Below, in pieces: positions 39,463 through 47,988 of a stretch of DNA of 64,000 nucleotides. A model generated the notes under the pieces. That model ran no database searches, was not told the DNA's origin, and saw only the letters and a list, made by a program, of their open reading frames with translations. This stretch comes from an uncultured Tenacibaculum sp. (GTDB lineage Bacteria > Bacteroidota > Bacteroidia > Flavobacteriales > Flavobacteriaceae), in assembly GCA_947498055.1 (NCBI GenBank), contig CANMJA010000006.1, positions 1-64,000 of the forward strand, in the 5' to 3' direction. Position numbers and translations under genes: made by a program. The number at the start of each line of letters is the position of its first letter. Position 1 is the stretch's first letter.

Positions 39463-40242
39463 TTACCATCCCCCAATCCGTTTACGCTCTGCTTGTTGTT
39501 CTAGTGTAGCTTCTGGAGTTGAGATTTTACTTGAATATAAAGGTTTAGGAAAACCTTCCGCTTTTCTGCGTTCAAAATCTTTTTTTCGGAAAGGGTCAAA
39601 GGCTTTCCCTGGTGGTAACGGACGGTTTTTATCCATATACCATACAAAGTAACTCCACCATTCTTCTGGGTCTGCAGGGGCTAAATCGTAATTCCCTTTT
39701 CCAACTCCTGTGTTGTAAGGGTTACGAGCAGATAGCTTATGCCCTGCAATAGTAGCATCAGGTCCGCTAATTAAAGATTTATACACCGTAGCTTGTGTAA
39801 AAGTAAGTGTCATATGCGGATAAAACCCATAGCTAGGATAAGTCATTTTTCCAGTAAAACGTTTTAAGACTATTTTTTTTGTTGGCAAAATAAAACCATA
39901 TAAATAGGATATGATTCCTGCAATAAGAAAATATGAAGTAAATTCTAGTGCTAATTTAAACGTAAATCCCTCCATAAAGATTGAGATAACTGAAAATACC
40001 AAAAAAGAAAAAACAGTTAAAAAAAGACAGAGAATTGTAGGCATATTAATCCCTCCTCTAGCACGTAATATCAAAATCAATTCCTCATCATCTAAGCCTT
40101 CTATTCCATCATCAAACCAGTTCACTACATTTTTTTGTGTAGGTTGAGTAAGTATTTTAAAATGTAGGGCATCTTTTTTAAACCAGTTTTTAGTAGACTT
40201 ACTTGATTTTTCTAAGGGTTTATTTTTCCAAAAACTACTCAT
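39463..40242 (-). CDS. paralogous membrane protein 2 of 3, immunity candidate
   Basis: This 259-aa protein begins MSSFWKNKPLEKSSKS, almost the same as paralogue 3, has two hydrophobic segments (around residues 70-120) and ends in the shared block MDKNRPLPPG...DFERRKAEGFPKPLY...IGGW. Its promoter-proximal 34 bases contain a decayed copy of the 3' end of the effector gene, showing that this copy arose by tandem duplication that carried along part of the effector. Immunity to the upstream effector or to its relatives is the likely role. Confidence 0.7.
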   Translation of the reverse strand: MSSFWKNKPLEKSSKSTKNWFKKDALHFKILTQPTQKNVVNWFDDGIEGLDDEELILILRARGGINMPTILCLFLTVFSFLVFSVISIFMEGFTFKLALEFTSYFLIAGIISYLYGFILPTKKIVLKRFTGKMTYPSYGFYPHMTLTFTQATVYKSLISGPDATIAGHKLSARNPYNTGVGKGNYDLAPADPEEWWSYFVWYMDKNRPLPPGKAFDPFRKKDFERRKAEGFPKPLYSSKISTPEATLEQQAERKRIGGW

Positions 40243-40276
40243 TATTTAGGGTTTTGAAGTGGGTATACTTTTAAAA
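40212..40276. repeat. 65-bp direct repeat, copy 1 (duplication footprint)
   Basis: Sixty-one of 65 positions match 40978-41042. The repeat includes the first codons of the immunity gene and the last codons of the effector gene. In this copy the effector part is non-coding intergenic sequence between paralogues 3 and 2, so it is the scar of a tandem duplication of the immunity gene. Confidence 0.8.
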
Positions 40277-41008
40277 CTACCAACCTCCAATTTTTTTTCG
40301 TTCTTTTTGTTGAGCAGGGGTAGCTTCTGGAGTTTCAAATCTACTTGGATAAAGCGGTTTGGGGAATCCCTCTGCTTTTCTACGTTCAAAATCGTTTTTG
40401 CGATAAGGGTCAAAGGCTGTACCAGGTGGCAATGGTCTGTTTTTATCCATGTACCATACCATAAAGCTCCAATATTCCTCAGGGTATCTACTTTCTAAGC
40501 TCCAAGAGTAATCATATTTTCTATCCCTAATGCGTATTTCTTTGCCTGTTACTGCAAAATCTCCTGATGTTGTCATGGTTTCAAACACATGTAAGGAATC
40601 AAATTGTATGGTACGATGTTCTTTATTACCAAATAAGCGAGGATAGCTGATTTTACCATTCAAACGGTCTAAAACTATTTCTTTTACAGGCGCCATATAA
40701 TGCATGATTAGAAAAATAAGACATACTAATAAAAATGGAGAAAGCCCAATGAAAAAATTTATTAAGAATTTATTTTTTTCAGAACTAAAAGAAACTAGAG
40801 TTATAAAAAAATTAATTCCTAAACCTCCAAAAAAAGCTATTTTCGCATTTAGCATAGTACTAGATACATTTTTTACAAAGAATTGATCATTGGCTTCCTG
40901 TATCTGTAAACGCTCTCCTGGGCTTATAATCCCCTTAGATATAGAGTGATATCGAATAGGATGACGAATTACTTTTTCTAAAGGTTTATTTTTCCAAAAA
41001 CTACTCAT
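40277..41008 (-). CDS. paralogous membrane protein 3 of 3, effector-proximal immunity candidate
   Basis: This 243-aa protein is the copy directly attached to the effector gene: its ATG overlaps the effector stop by one base (TAATG). It has two hydrophobic segments (about residues 60-110) and a C-terminal soluble part with the shared block MDKNRPLPPG...DFERRKAEGFPKPLY and the final IGGW. Immediate coupling to the effector makes it the best candidate for the cognate immunity protein. The two further copies could protect against related effectors from neighbours. Confidence 0.72.
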   Translation of the reverse strand: MSSFWKNKPLEKVIRHPIRYHSISKGIISPGERLQIQEANDQFFVKNVSSTMLNAKIAFFGGLGINFFITLVSFSSEKNKFLINFFIGLSPFLLVCLIFLIMHYMAPVKEIVLDRLNGKISYPRLFGNKEHRTIQFDSLHVFETMTTSGDFAVTGKEIRIRDRKYDYSWSLESRYPEEYWSFMVWYMDKNRPLPPGTAFDPYRKNDFERRKAEGFPKPLYPSRFETPEATPAQQKERKKIGGW

Positions 41009-41042
41009 TACTTGGGGTTTTGAAGTGGGTATGCTTTTAAAA
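40978..41042. repeat. 65-bp direct repeat, copy 2 (functional junction)
   Basis: The parental copy of the 40212-40276 repeat: here the sequence is still the real junction between the effector's last codons (PLQNPK, stop) and the immunity gene's start (MSSFWKNKP). Four substitutions separate the two copies, so the duplication is fairly recent. Confidence 0.8.
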
Positions 41043-44000
41043 AAGCTTCTTTTTTAATAATCATAGAATCGAAAGAACGGCGGATGAGAAGCCCTTCTGC
41101 GTTACGTTGTCCTATTTGCATATTGGTATATAAATAGCCATGTGTATCATTTAACGTTAATGGGAAAATAGTTTCTGTATTTCCTTTGAATTTACAGAGT
41201 ACTGCAATACGTGCGTCTGGCTGTATTAGTATACTTTGGGTAGTGGTACGTGTTTGCTGTAGCATTATGGATACATTTGCAGTTTGTTTTTCAGGTTCAG
41301 TAATTCTAACCTGTAATTCCTTAGGTACTTGTAACCATAATTGTAACTGCTGCGTGCCATTTTCTTGTTTTACCATAAAAGGTTGTAGCTCTCTATTGGT
41401 TATGCGGTAACTTACTGGCTTGGAAAACATATCCTTTTTCTGTAATAAATATACTTCATATTCAATTTGATTTTGTTCTTGTAAAAAAGAAGCAAAAGAA
41501 ATGCGAATATCCATAGAGATCCAAAGTCCTGAGTTTGGCGAAATAGTATTGCTATGACCTGTTGCACTCAAATAATGCCCTCTGTCGTTTTTAGATCTTG
41601 GTTCTGAACTTCCTTCAATCTTTAGCATACCTCCTGCTAATAAATTAGTAAGGCGTACAAACAAATGTTTATAACTTACATTGGCATGCTCCATGTATTT
41701 GGTTTCCCATTGTTTGATGTATTTGTCTCGGTGTTTATAAAGCGCACGTGCATATAAAAACGGATTGTCACTACTTGTAGCGTGGGTCATTTGGGTACTA
41801 AAGGGGTAATGTTTAAAGAATTTTTCTAAATCACTATCGGTAAGGTAATAGGCTAACCCATAAAAGAGCAATCCAATACCAGCCACCACAATAAAAGGGC
41901 CCGTAGATAAGGTTGTCATACCTAATTCTACCGCTAATAAATAGCCACTAATCCCTGCTGCAGCACTGTACGCCAAAGCAGCATCGTTATCATTAGCATT
42001 AATGGCTTTTACCATATCTTTAGTTGCGGAATAGACGGTAAAAGCAGAACCTGCTATACTAAACCTTCTGGTAATTTTACCAAATAATTGTCTGCTTTTA
42101 ATTTTACTATCACTTAACTTTTGTAGGTTGTTTAATTTTCCTGTTAATTTTACTTTTTCTGCTCCTTTTGCTAATTGTATCTTTTCTTCTAGCGCTGCTA
42201 TATCACGTACTTCTGAAGCAGCTTTTATTTTATCTAATTCTTCTGTTAACTTTAAACCTGCCGCGGTAGTTTTTATCATTGCCCCTCCAAGATCTATTTT
42301 AGAGATAATACTCCACTCATTTTTATTCCCTTTTTCAATAGAATTCACCAACGCCCAAATTTCAAAAACGAGTACTGCCGACTTGTATTCGGGGCTTTGT
42401 ACCATTTTTTCAAGTTGCTTGGAATAAGGTAAACGATCACGTCCTTGAACCACAATAGAGGTTTCTTTACCAGCACCTGTTCTACGAGCTATATTTTTAC
42501 TTTCTTCAAGTACATCTTTATGTATTTTTAAGAAAGCATAGGTTTTGGTAAAATGGTTGTAATTACTACTACGGTACTGTTTGTACTTTTCAAATCCTCC
42601 TTCTTTTTTTGCAAGACTCATTAAAAAGTCTTTGCGATTTATTTTTACAAAAGGACCTTCTTTGCCGTTTTTAGAAACTTTTGTAAGGTAGTTTACTTTG
42701 GTATCTACTAGTTTAATTTCAGTTTCCTTTAGTGCGCCTACACCCATATAAGCTTTCACCATTTTGCCGTAATGGCTTAAAAACTTCTTGCAAAACTTAA
42801 GCGCATAAATATTTGCTTTACTATCTTCTTGTTCTACTTTATCAATAGGGATTCGTAGATTTAAAAGTTCATTTATTTCTATAAACTCACTATTTCCTGT
42901 GATGGTTTTACGTACTTGTTGTACCCATTTGTCTTCATAAGGTTTGTACTCACTTACCAATAGTAGGTGTCTATCAACCATAGTTGGGTGTACTACTAGT
43001 GTACCTAAATGGTCTGCAATGATATCTTTACCCGTTTCTTGCATAGGACAAGAACTTTCTTTGAAGTCTTTTAAAGCGGTATTGTAATACTCACTTTTTA
43101 ATAAAGTGCCTAAATCATCACGTAAATTATTAATTAGAGCGCGTTGCTTTTTACGCTGAGTAATGGCTAATATTTTATCCAGTTTTTCATCGTCTATACC
43201 ATGATTCAAATACCATTTACCATGTTTTCGACTAAAATCGTCTTTGAGCTCTTCATTATCATAAATAAACTTGTAAGTGGTAAGTGCTAAAGCAAAAATA
43301 TACCCTATTTCCTCAGCTTCTTCTTGCGAAACACCTACCGTGCTATTGCTGTAAATAGGCAATTCCATAAGTTTGTCATAGACATCATAAGCAGATTTAC
43401 CTGTTTTTAGAGTATCTGTCAATGCTTTTAGCCACGCCATTTCACCATCAATAACATCGGTTAAATCATTAGCACATTGCACAGGATCTTCTAATAATAA
43501 AAATAAGTCTTCATAGGTAGCATCCTCTTCATCTCTATTTTCAGGATATTCTAATTGTGCGATGTGGTCTAATCTTGACTGAAGTACTTTTGTGTTTTTT
43601 TCTTCATACACCGTAAATGAAGCTGTAAATTCATTAAACGCTCTAAAACATTCTTCTTTACGTTCAGCAATATCAGATGTTTTTTCTATAGGATTACAAA
43701 CCAGTGATTGAAGTCTATCAAAACTATCAGGATTATCGGCATATTTTTGTAATTGTTCTATGGATAGTTGTGCTTGTGATAAGGTAACCCATATTTTTGT
43801 ACCTTCTTTGATAATATGAGAGGTCAATGTTTCATTACTTATAACGTCTCTTATATCTTTATAAGTACCATCTTCATTAACATTGTCTTTCCATAAAACA
43901 GGATGTAAGAACCCAAAAGTGTCTACAGCAAACTCCAACCAAAAATTTTCTTTGCCTTCTTCATGAATATAAATATAACCTTCATTAATTCCTGTAACTC

Positions 44001-44373
44001 GGTATTGTGCTGTATTGAGTTTACTTGCTTTATCAGAAGGAGGAGGAAAAGTTCTTTTAGCGCTTATAAAAACTTCATCTAATTCTATAGGATCTTTTGG
44101 ATTTACGACTTCTGAATCCTCATTTGTAGGATAATATTCATAGGGTCTGTTATCTTCGGGAGCATGAACGTCTATAAATGAAGTTTTGTAATACCAACGT
44201 GGGCTAAAAACACCATAACGTAAAAAATGTAAATTAATACCAGGTTTTTTAGCTTTTAGTTCCGTTCGTTCTGGAGAAGTTACTCCTGCTACTTCTACAG
44301 AGAATGTATAGGTAGCTATATCTTGATTGTATGTTTCTTTCTGATAGGTTTCGAGGGCTTCGTTTCTTTCCAT
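41008..44373 (-). CDS. large membrane-active effector, VasX/BTH_I2691-like
   Basis: This 1121-aa protein is encoded right after a PAAR gene, 21 bases away, and right before three immunity candidates. The N-terminal part has an RYGVF segment, then YRVTGINEGYIYIHEEG and FWLEFAVDTFGFLHPVLW, which resemble the VasX-type N-terminal module of type VI effectors. A long charged helical middle follows. A cluster of hydrophobic segments (about residues 760-850, with GPFIVVAGIGLLFYG) could insert in the target inner membrane, and then a beta-rich C-terminal domain. Pore formation is inferred from that layout and the membrane-protein immunity genes. No hcp or vgrG gene is nearby, so it would use a type VI machine encoded elsewhere. 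Confidence 0.6.
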   Translation of the reverse strand: MERNEALETYQKETYNQDIATYTFSVEVAGVTSPERTELKAKKPGINLHFLRYGVFSPRWYYKTSFIDVHAPEDNRPYEYYPTNEDSEVVNPKDPIELDEVFISAKRTFPPPSDKASKLNTAQYRVTGINEGYIYIHEEGKENFWLEFAVDTFGFLHPVLWKDNVNEDGTYKDIRDVISNETLTSHIIKEGTKIWVTLSQAQLSIEQLQKYADNPDSFDRLQSLVCNPIEKTSDIAERKEECFRAFNEFTASFTVYEEKNTKVLQSRLDHIAQLEYPENRDEEDATYEDLFLLLEDPVQCANDLTDVIDGEMAWLKALTDTLKTGKSAYDVYDKLMELPIYSNSTVGVSQEEAEEIGYIFALALTTYKFIYDNEELKDDFSRKHGKWYLNHGIDDEKLDKILAITQRKKQRALINNLRDDLGTLLKSEYYNTALKDFKESSCPMQETGKDIIADHLGTLVVHPTMVDRHLLLVSEYKPYEDKWVQQVRKTITGNSEFIEINELLNLRIPIDKVEQEDSKANIYALKFCKKFLSHYGKMVKAYMGVGALKETEIKLVDTKVNYLTKVSKNGKEGPFVKINRKDFLMSLAKKEGGFEKYKQYRSSNYNHFTKTYAFLKIHKDVLEESKNIARRTGAGKETSIVVQGRDRLPYSKQLEKMVQSPEYKSAVLVFEIWALVNSIEKGNKNEWSIISKIDLGGAMIKTTAAGLKLTEELDKIKAASEVRDIAALEEKIQLAKGAEKVKLTGKLNNLQKLSDSKIKSRQLFGKITRRFSIAGSAFTVYSATKDMVKAINANDNDAALAYSAAAGISGYLLAVELGMTTLSTGPFIVVAGIGLLFYGLAYYLTDSDLEKFFKHYPFSTQMTHATSSDNPFLYARALYKHRDKYIKQWETKYMEHANVSYKHLFVRLTNLLAGGMLKIEGSSEPRSKNDRGHYLSATGHSNTISPNSGLWISMDIRISFASFLQEQNQIEYEVYLLQKKDMFSKPVSYRITNRELQPFMVKQENGTQQLQLWLQVPKELQVRITEPEKQTANVSIMLQQTRTTTQSILIQPDARIAVLCKFKGNTETIFPLTLNDTHGYLYTNMQIGQRNAEGLLIRRSFDSMIIKKEAFLKAYPLQNPK

Positions 44374-44394
44374 AGTTACTACTTTAAAGTTTAA

Positions 44395-45099
44395 TTAGCT
44401 AGCAGCTGCATCTTCTAATTCCCAATCCACTGTGACTTGCTTGTTTTTCACTATGCCTTTTAATTCTATTACTTCAGTTTCTTCATTTTCTGTAGTAGCA
44501 GATTTTGAAACTTTAATAATAGCAGTTTCTCCGTCGGGAATGTTCTGAACATCGGCAGTTATAGTAACAATCTTTAAAACTTTACTATCTCGAATAACCG
44601 TTTCTTCTTTTTTCCATTCGTAGTTATAGACTTTCGGTTCTCCCTCATTGTCTTCCGCAGCTTCTTTAATTAAGGCTTGATTTACAATAGCTTCATTAAG
44701 TTTACTGCCATGCCCAGCTAAATAGGCTAAAACTCTGTTTTTTATATCGATATTAGGAAAGTCTATTTTATCAATTGGCATGGTAACTATCTTTGTAGGC
44801 TTATTACCTGTAATAAGCGCATTAGCTTGACCTGATGTCAAAAAACCTCCATGAGATGTCATACAGCCTACGTACGCAACAGGCTTTCCGCCTACCAATA
44901 CATTAGCATCCCCTTGAATTATAGTGGCAATCATTCCAGTACCTGTACAAAGTACTTTATCACCCATTCGTGCTACTGGATTATCGTTTAACAATACAGT
45001 TGTACAACCTGAGATTACTGTCCCTCCAACATGTGGAACTGTACCGGAAACCATAGGACAACTGTGGGTATCGCCTACCGTAACAATCATTTTTGCCAT
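44395..45099 (-). CDS. PAAR-domain spike-tip protein with C-terminal extension
   Basis: Residues 1-100 show the PAAR repeat pattern: VTVGDTHSCPMV, GCTTVLLNDNPVARMGDKV, IIQGDANVLVGGKPVAYVG and TSHGG. PAAR proteins cap the VgrG spike of type VI secretion systems and carry effectors. The remaining 130 residues form an extension whose last 70 residues are strand-rich and acidic, perhaps an adaptor for the large effector encoded next. It is the first gene of the effector/immunity operon. Confidence 0.85.
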   Translation of the reverse strand: MAKMIVTVGDTHSCPMVSGTVPHVGGTVISGCTTVLLNDNPVARMGDKVLCTGTGMIATIIQGDANVLVGGKPVAYVGCMTSHGGFLTSGQANALITGNKPTKIVTMPIDKIDFPNIDIKNRVLAYLAGHGSKLNEAIVNQALIKEAAEDNEGEPKVYNYEWKKEETVIRDSKVLKIVTITADVQNIPDGETAIIKVSKSATTENEETEVIELKGIVKNKQVTVDWELEDAAAS

Positions 45100-45280
45100 T
45101 ACTTTTTCTTTTTTTATTTATAAATATATAGAAAATAAGTTCTTAGCATTATTCCTTGTAAGATTTTTAGTTAAAATGCATTAAAAAAAGTTTACCTGTA
45201 ACAGTCTCCATAAGAACTTCTTTTTCTTTAGGCTTGTAAAAATTCCATTTCTTATTTTCGACCGCCATTAAACCTATTAA

Positions 45281-45541
45281 ATGAATAAAAGAAAAATACT
45301 TCCAAGCATAGCGGAAATAGAAGACTTCAAAACCCCACTATACGTATGTGAACACACTAATAAAACGAAACTATACATAGTGGAACAGTCTGAATTTGAT
45401 AACGAATTAGGCAAAGAATTGATAGCTTGTATGCCTTTACCTTATTTGGAATCACAAACAGAAATTATCTATAAATTTCAAAAAGATAGACCTGTAACTT
45501 ATTTACTAAAAAACAAGCTGCATAGTTTGTTATTGACGTAA
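45281..45541 (+). CDS. small hypothetical protein
   Basis: This 86-aa protein is in the opposite orientation to its neighbours, has no signal peptide and contains ACMPLPYLES and a mixed basic/acidic composition. I do not recognise it. It is bounded by the PAAR operon promoter region on the left and a strong hairpin terminator at 45582, a complete transcription unit, which supports it being real. It could be a regulator or orphan immunity protein; neither is shown. Confidence 0.45.
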   Translation: MNKRKILPSIAEIEDFKTPLYVCEHTNKTKLYIVEQSEFDNELGKELIACMPLPYLESQTEIIYKFQKDRPVTYLLKNKLHSLLLT

Positions 45542-45581
45542 CAATTATCTCTATCCTTTAATACTAATAAAACAAAAAATA

Positions 45582-45614
45582 GAAAGCCTATCACATAATT
45601 ATTGATAGGCTTTC
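45582..45614. terminator. 12-bp hairpin between convergent genes
   Basis: GAAAGCCTATCA, a 9-base loop and TGATAGGCTTTC form a perfect stem, 40 bases after the 86-aa gene and about 80 bases from the end of the leftward lipoprotein gene. It probably serves transcripts from both sides. Confidence 0.55.
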
Positions 45615-45693
45615 AGTCTGCTAGGGTGCATCTATGAAAATGCACGGTTGTTAAGTTTTAAAAAGTGGGTGATTTTCGAAATGATGTAGGTGT

Positions 45694-46077
45694 TTAATTC
45701 ACTCTATAAAAATCAAATTCATCTCGCAAATCTTCATTAAATCTAATTGTATTTACTCTATATATACCATCAGTCACAAATTCACCTCGTGTAATTGCAT
45801 CTACTTCATGCATAAGTTTTAATCCTTTCAAGTCTATAACACAATGTCCCTTAAAGAACTTCCAAGTACCTTTATTTGTTTTTGTTTTTCCCTTTTTTGT
45901 ATACGTCTGCTCAAAAGTACCACCTTCTTTTATTACTAAAATATTTTGTGCTTCTTTATCATAAATATTTTCGTAAGTTCCAATTATTGGCATCGTATTA
46001 TTACAATGATCTCCTGCAAAATATTTGCAACTACAAATTGTAAATAAGAAAATAAAAAATACTAATAATTTATTCAT
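45694..46077 (-). CDS. small lipoprotein, unknown function
   Basis: This 127-aa protein has a lipoprotein signal peptide ending in TICSC. The mature part is strand-rich (MPIIGTYENIYD, GGTFEQTYTKKGK, GTWKFFKGHCVIDL), like small lipocalin-type or DUF-type beta proteins that sense or bind ligands. It is the last gene of a leftward series that begins with a toxin/immunity pair. In toxin clusters, such lipoproteins are often immunity proteins against periplasmic toxins, but nothing here proves it. Confidence 0.6.
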   Translation of the reverse strand: MNKLLVFFIFLFTICSCKYFAGDHCNNTMPIIGTYENIYDKEAQNILVIKEGGTFEQTYTKKGKTKTNKGTWKFFKGHCVIDLKGLKLMHEVDAITRGEFVTDGIYRVNTIRFNEDLRDEFDFYRVN

Positions 46078-46102
46078 ATTATCTAGCTTTTAAGCTTATC
46101 AT

Positions 46103-46261
46103 TTATGAAATACCTTTATCATCTTTCGTCCTTTTTTCTAAATATTTTATTTTCAGATTTAAGAATTTAATTAGCCTAAAGGTAAAATAGCATACTCCAA
46201 AAGCTAATACTATAGCTGTTATTTGTGAAAATAATATCGCTCTGCTAAAGTCTGGTGCCAT
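46103..46261 (-). CDS. tiny single-pass membrane protein (52 aa), paralogue A
   Basis: Too short for usual gene calls, but convincing: the ATG at 46261 opens a 52-codon frame with one hydrophobic segment (residues 9-29, FSQITAIVLAFGVCYF) and a basic cytoplasmic tail FLNLKIKYLEKR. A second frame at 49326-49490 encodes a clearly related 54-aa protein, with matching SQ after the N-terminus and NLK-x-KYLEK in the tail. Conservation of two copies at different places argues that both are real genes. Function is unknown; they may assist or protect against the effectors in this cluster. Confidence 0.65.
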   Translation of the reverse strand: MAPDFSRAILFSQITAIVLAFGVCYFTFRLIKFLNLKIKYLEKRTKDDKGIS

Positions 46262-46300
46262 AAGTTTACGATTTTTAATTTTGCTTTAATGTCTTTTTTA

Positions 46301-46606
46301 TCATACAAATAATTTTAATGCATCATTAAAATTAACTGCTATTAAAAATAGAATAAACATAGGAAGTAAACTATTTAAAAATAAACTAAAGAAAAAATGA
46401 AATAATGATATTCTTTTTTCTCTTATTTCTTTTATAGAAAACCATATACCAATTAAGCTCAATATGCCTCCTAAAAATACAGCTATTGATAAAGCTACTA
46501 TTGTAAGTGTATTTGTTTGTTTAGAAAACATAATTAACAAGATCCAACTACATAAATTAATAAGAGTGTTAATTCCTCCTATTTTTAATGATATTTTATT
46601 TTTCAT
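46301..46606 (-). CDS. small three-helix membrane protein
   Basis: This 101-aa protein has three hydrophobic segments (about residues 10-28, 33-53, 72-95) with short charged loops (KEIREKR). No family is recognised. A 17-bp hairpin separates it from the upstream Imm52 gene, so it begins a separate transcript with the 52-aa membrane protein and lipoprotein that follow. It could be an immunity protein for a membrane-targeting toxin; that is a guess from context. Confidence 0.5.
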   Translation of the reverse strand: MKNKISLKIGGINTLINLCSWILLIMFSKQTNTLTIVALSIAVFLGGILSLIGIWFSIKEIREKRISLFHFFFSLFLNSLLPMFILFLIAVNFNDALKLFV

Positions 46607-46618
46607 TTTTATTAAACT

Positions 46619-46658
46619 ATTCCCTAATCATTAAAGAAATATTTAATGATTAGGGAAT
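46619..46658. terminator. 17-bp perfect hairpin after the Tox-REase-5/Imm52 pair
   Basis: ATTCCCTAATCATTAAA, a 6-base loop and its exact reverse complement TTTAATGATTAGGGAAT. It lies 6 bases past the Imm52 stop codon and is the strongest hairpin in the window. Confidence 0.7.
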
Positions 46659-46663
46659 TTATT

Positions 46664-47152
46664 TTAAATCGAGAGATCTATTAAGTTATCTTCAAAATCT
46701 CTGTATTTATCAGGTTCCCAATGATCAATAAATAAATTCAAAAGATTTTCCCAATTCTCTTTGACTTTATAATACTCGTATATTTCTCCTTCATAAGGTA
46801 AGTTTAAAACACAATTATTAGTACCTAATTTACCTTCACCTCCTATTGAAAATCTAATACTAGAAGATAAGGATTCCGTTTCTGCTCCATTCCAAAAACC
46901 TTTTAAAAATGAGAACTCAGGATATTCATTTTCAGAGCATTTTCTGCATAATTGTTTTCTGATGTACTCGTATTCAAAATGAACTTTATTTTTCATCCCT
47001 TCTTTTCTACTGTAAGCTTGCTCGAACCAGTTAGATAAACGTAAATCAAACATTTTTAAACATTCTAAAAATATAATTATATCTTCTGTACATTCTTTTA
47101 AACTTTGTTTACGATTACTCCATATAACACTAATTTTTAAATTTTTTCTCAT
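46664..47152 (-). CDS. Imm52-like immunity protein
   Basis: This 162-aa soluble protein fits the Imm52 pattern: an N-terminal strand (KISVIWSNRKQSLKECTEDIIIFLECL), then DLRLSNWFEQAYSRKEGM, and a late IDHWEPD segment. Imm52 proteins neutralise toxins with the Tox-REase-5 nuclease fold. The partner toxin gene is immediately upstream, the start of this gene directly following its stop. It is followed by a strong terminator, so the pair forms a self-contained cassette. Confidence 0.72.
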   Translation of the reverse strand: MRKNLKISVIWSNRKQSLKECTEDIIIFLECLKMFDLRLSNWFEQAYSRKEGMKNKVHFEYEYIRKQLCRKCSENEYPEFSFLKGFWNGAETESLSSSIRFSIGGEGKLGTNNCVLNLPYEGEIYEYYKVKENWENLLNLFIDHWEPDKYRDFEDNLIDLSI

Positions 47153-47896
47153 TTATAAAGGTGTATGTATAAATTTGATATCAAAAGGAAAGTCTTTTAA
47201 TAAGTTTTCATATGCATCTCTAACTATTTTATGCTCAAAATGCCATTCAATAGGTAAATCACCAGCTGCCCCTCTTTGTCTTCTAGCTTGTTTAAGTATA
47301 CCATCTACTCCTGTGAAGAAATTTTTAAAAGTTCCATTTGGATTAACAAAATTAAGCATTCCAGATTTAGCATCACTTAAAACTACGTTTTTAACTCCGT
47401 CAAATTTAACATCATTTAAAACAAAACTCTCATTCCATTTTCTTTTAGTTACAAATTCTTGATATCTTTTAGCTGCATCACTCATAGATTCTGGAACAGT
47501 CTTCCATTCTCCTTTCGCAATAGCCCTTAAATACTTTGTTAAATTGGTCACAGGAACCGAACCCCCTGTTTTAATAGCTAAAAAAGCACCTCCTCCTTTA
47601 CTTGGTGATAATATAGATAGCACATCTAAAGTATCTAAACCAATATCTAACATACTTTTTAATAAACCGGGTCTATATTCAACTATTAAAATACCATCTT
47701 TTTTTCTAATTCTATATATTTCAGCTAACTGTTCGTTACTTACATCACTTGGTACTTCTATTTCTAGTTCTTTCATTAAAGATCTAACAGCTTTTCCTAC
47801 TTTATCTCCACTTAAGACTAAATCTGTACTAGCTGTAAATAAGTTAAAAACACCTTGTATTGCTAGCTGTATCGGTTTTACACCAAACTCTAACAT
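47153..47896 (-). CDS. Tox-REase-5 nuclease toxin
   Basis: The C-terminal 110 residues match the restriction-endonuclease-fold toxin 5 domain: LNDVKFDGVKNVVLSDAKS, carrying the likely D...D-x-K metal site, then a long linker and the signature PIEWHFEHKIVRDAY near the end. The N-terminal 135 residues are mainly helical with two weakly hydrophobic stretches and lack any PAAR, Rhs or signal peptide, so it is either a free cargo effector or the truncated tail of a larger polymorphic toxin. It would cleave DNA in a competitor. The Imm52 gene follows directly. Confidence 0.75.
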   Translation of the reverse strand: MLEFGVKPIQLAIQGVFNLFTASTDLVLSGDKVGKAVRSLMKELEIEVPSDVSNEQLAEIYRIRKKDGILIVEYRPGLLKSMLDIGLDTLDVLSILSPSKGGGAFLAIKTGGSVPVTNLTKYLRAIAKGEWKTVPESMSDAAKRYQEFVTKRKWNESFVLNDVKFDGVKNVVLSDAKSGMLNFVNPNGTFKNFFTGVDGILKQARRQRGAAGDLPIEWHFEHKIVRDAYENLLKDFPFDIKFIHTPL

Positions 47897-47988
47897 AATT
47901 AAATGATCATTATCTCTATCTGGGCAACAAGGGCGATAAAAAATCTAAATACTGCCTAGTATATTGCGTTGTGTTAATCTATGTTTTT

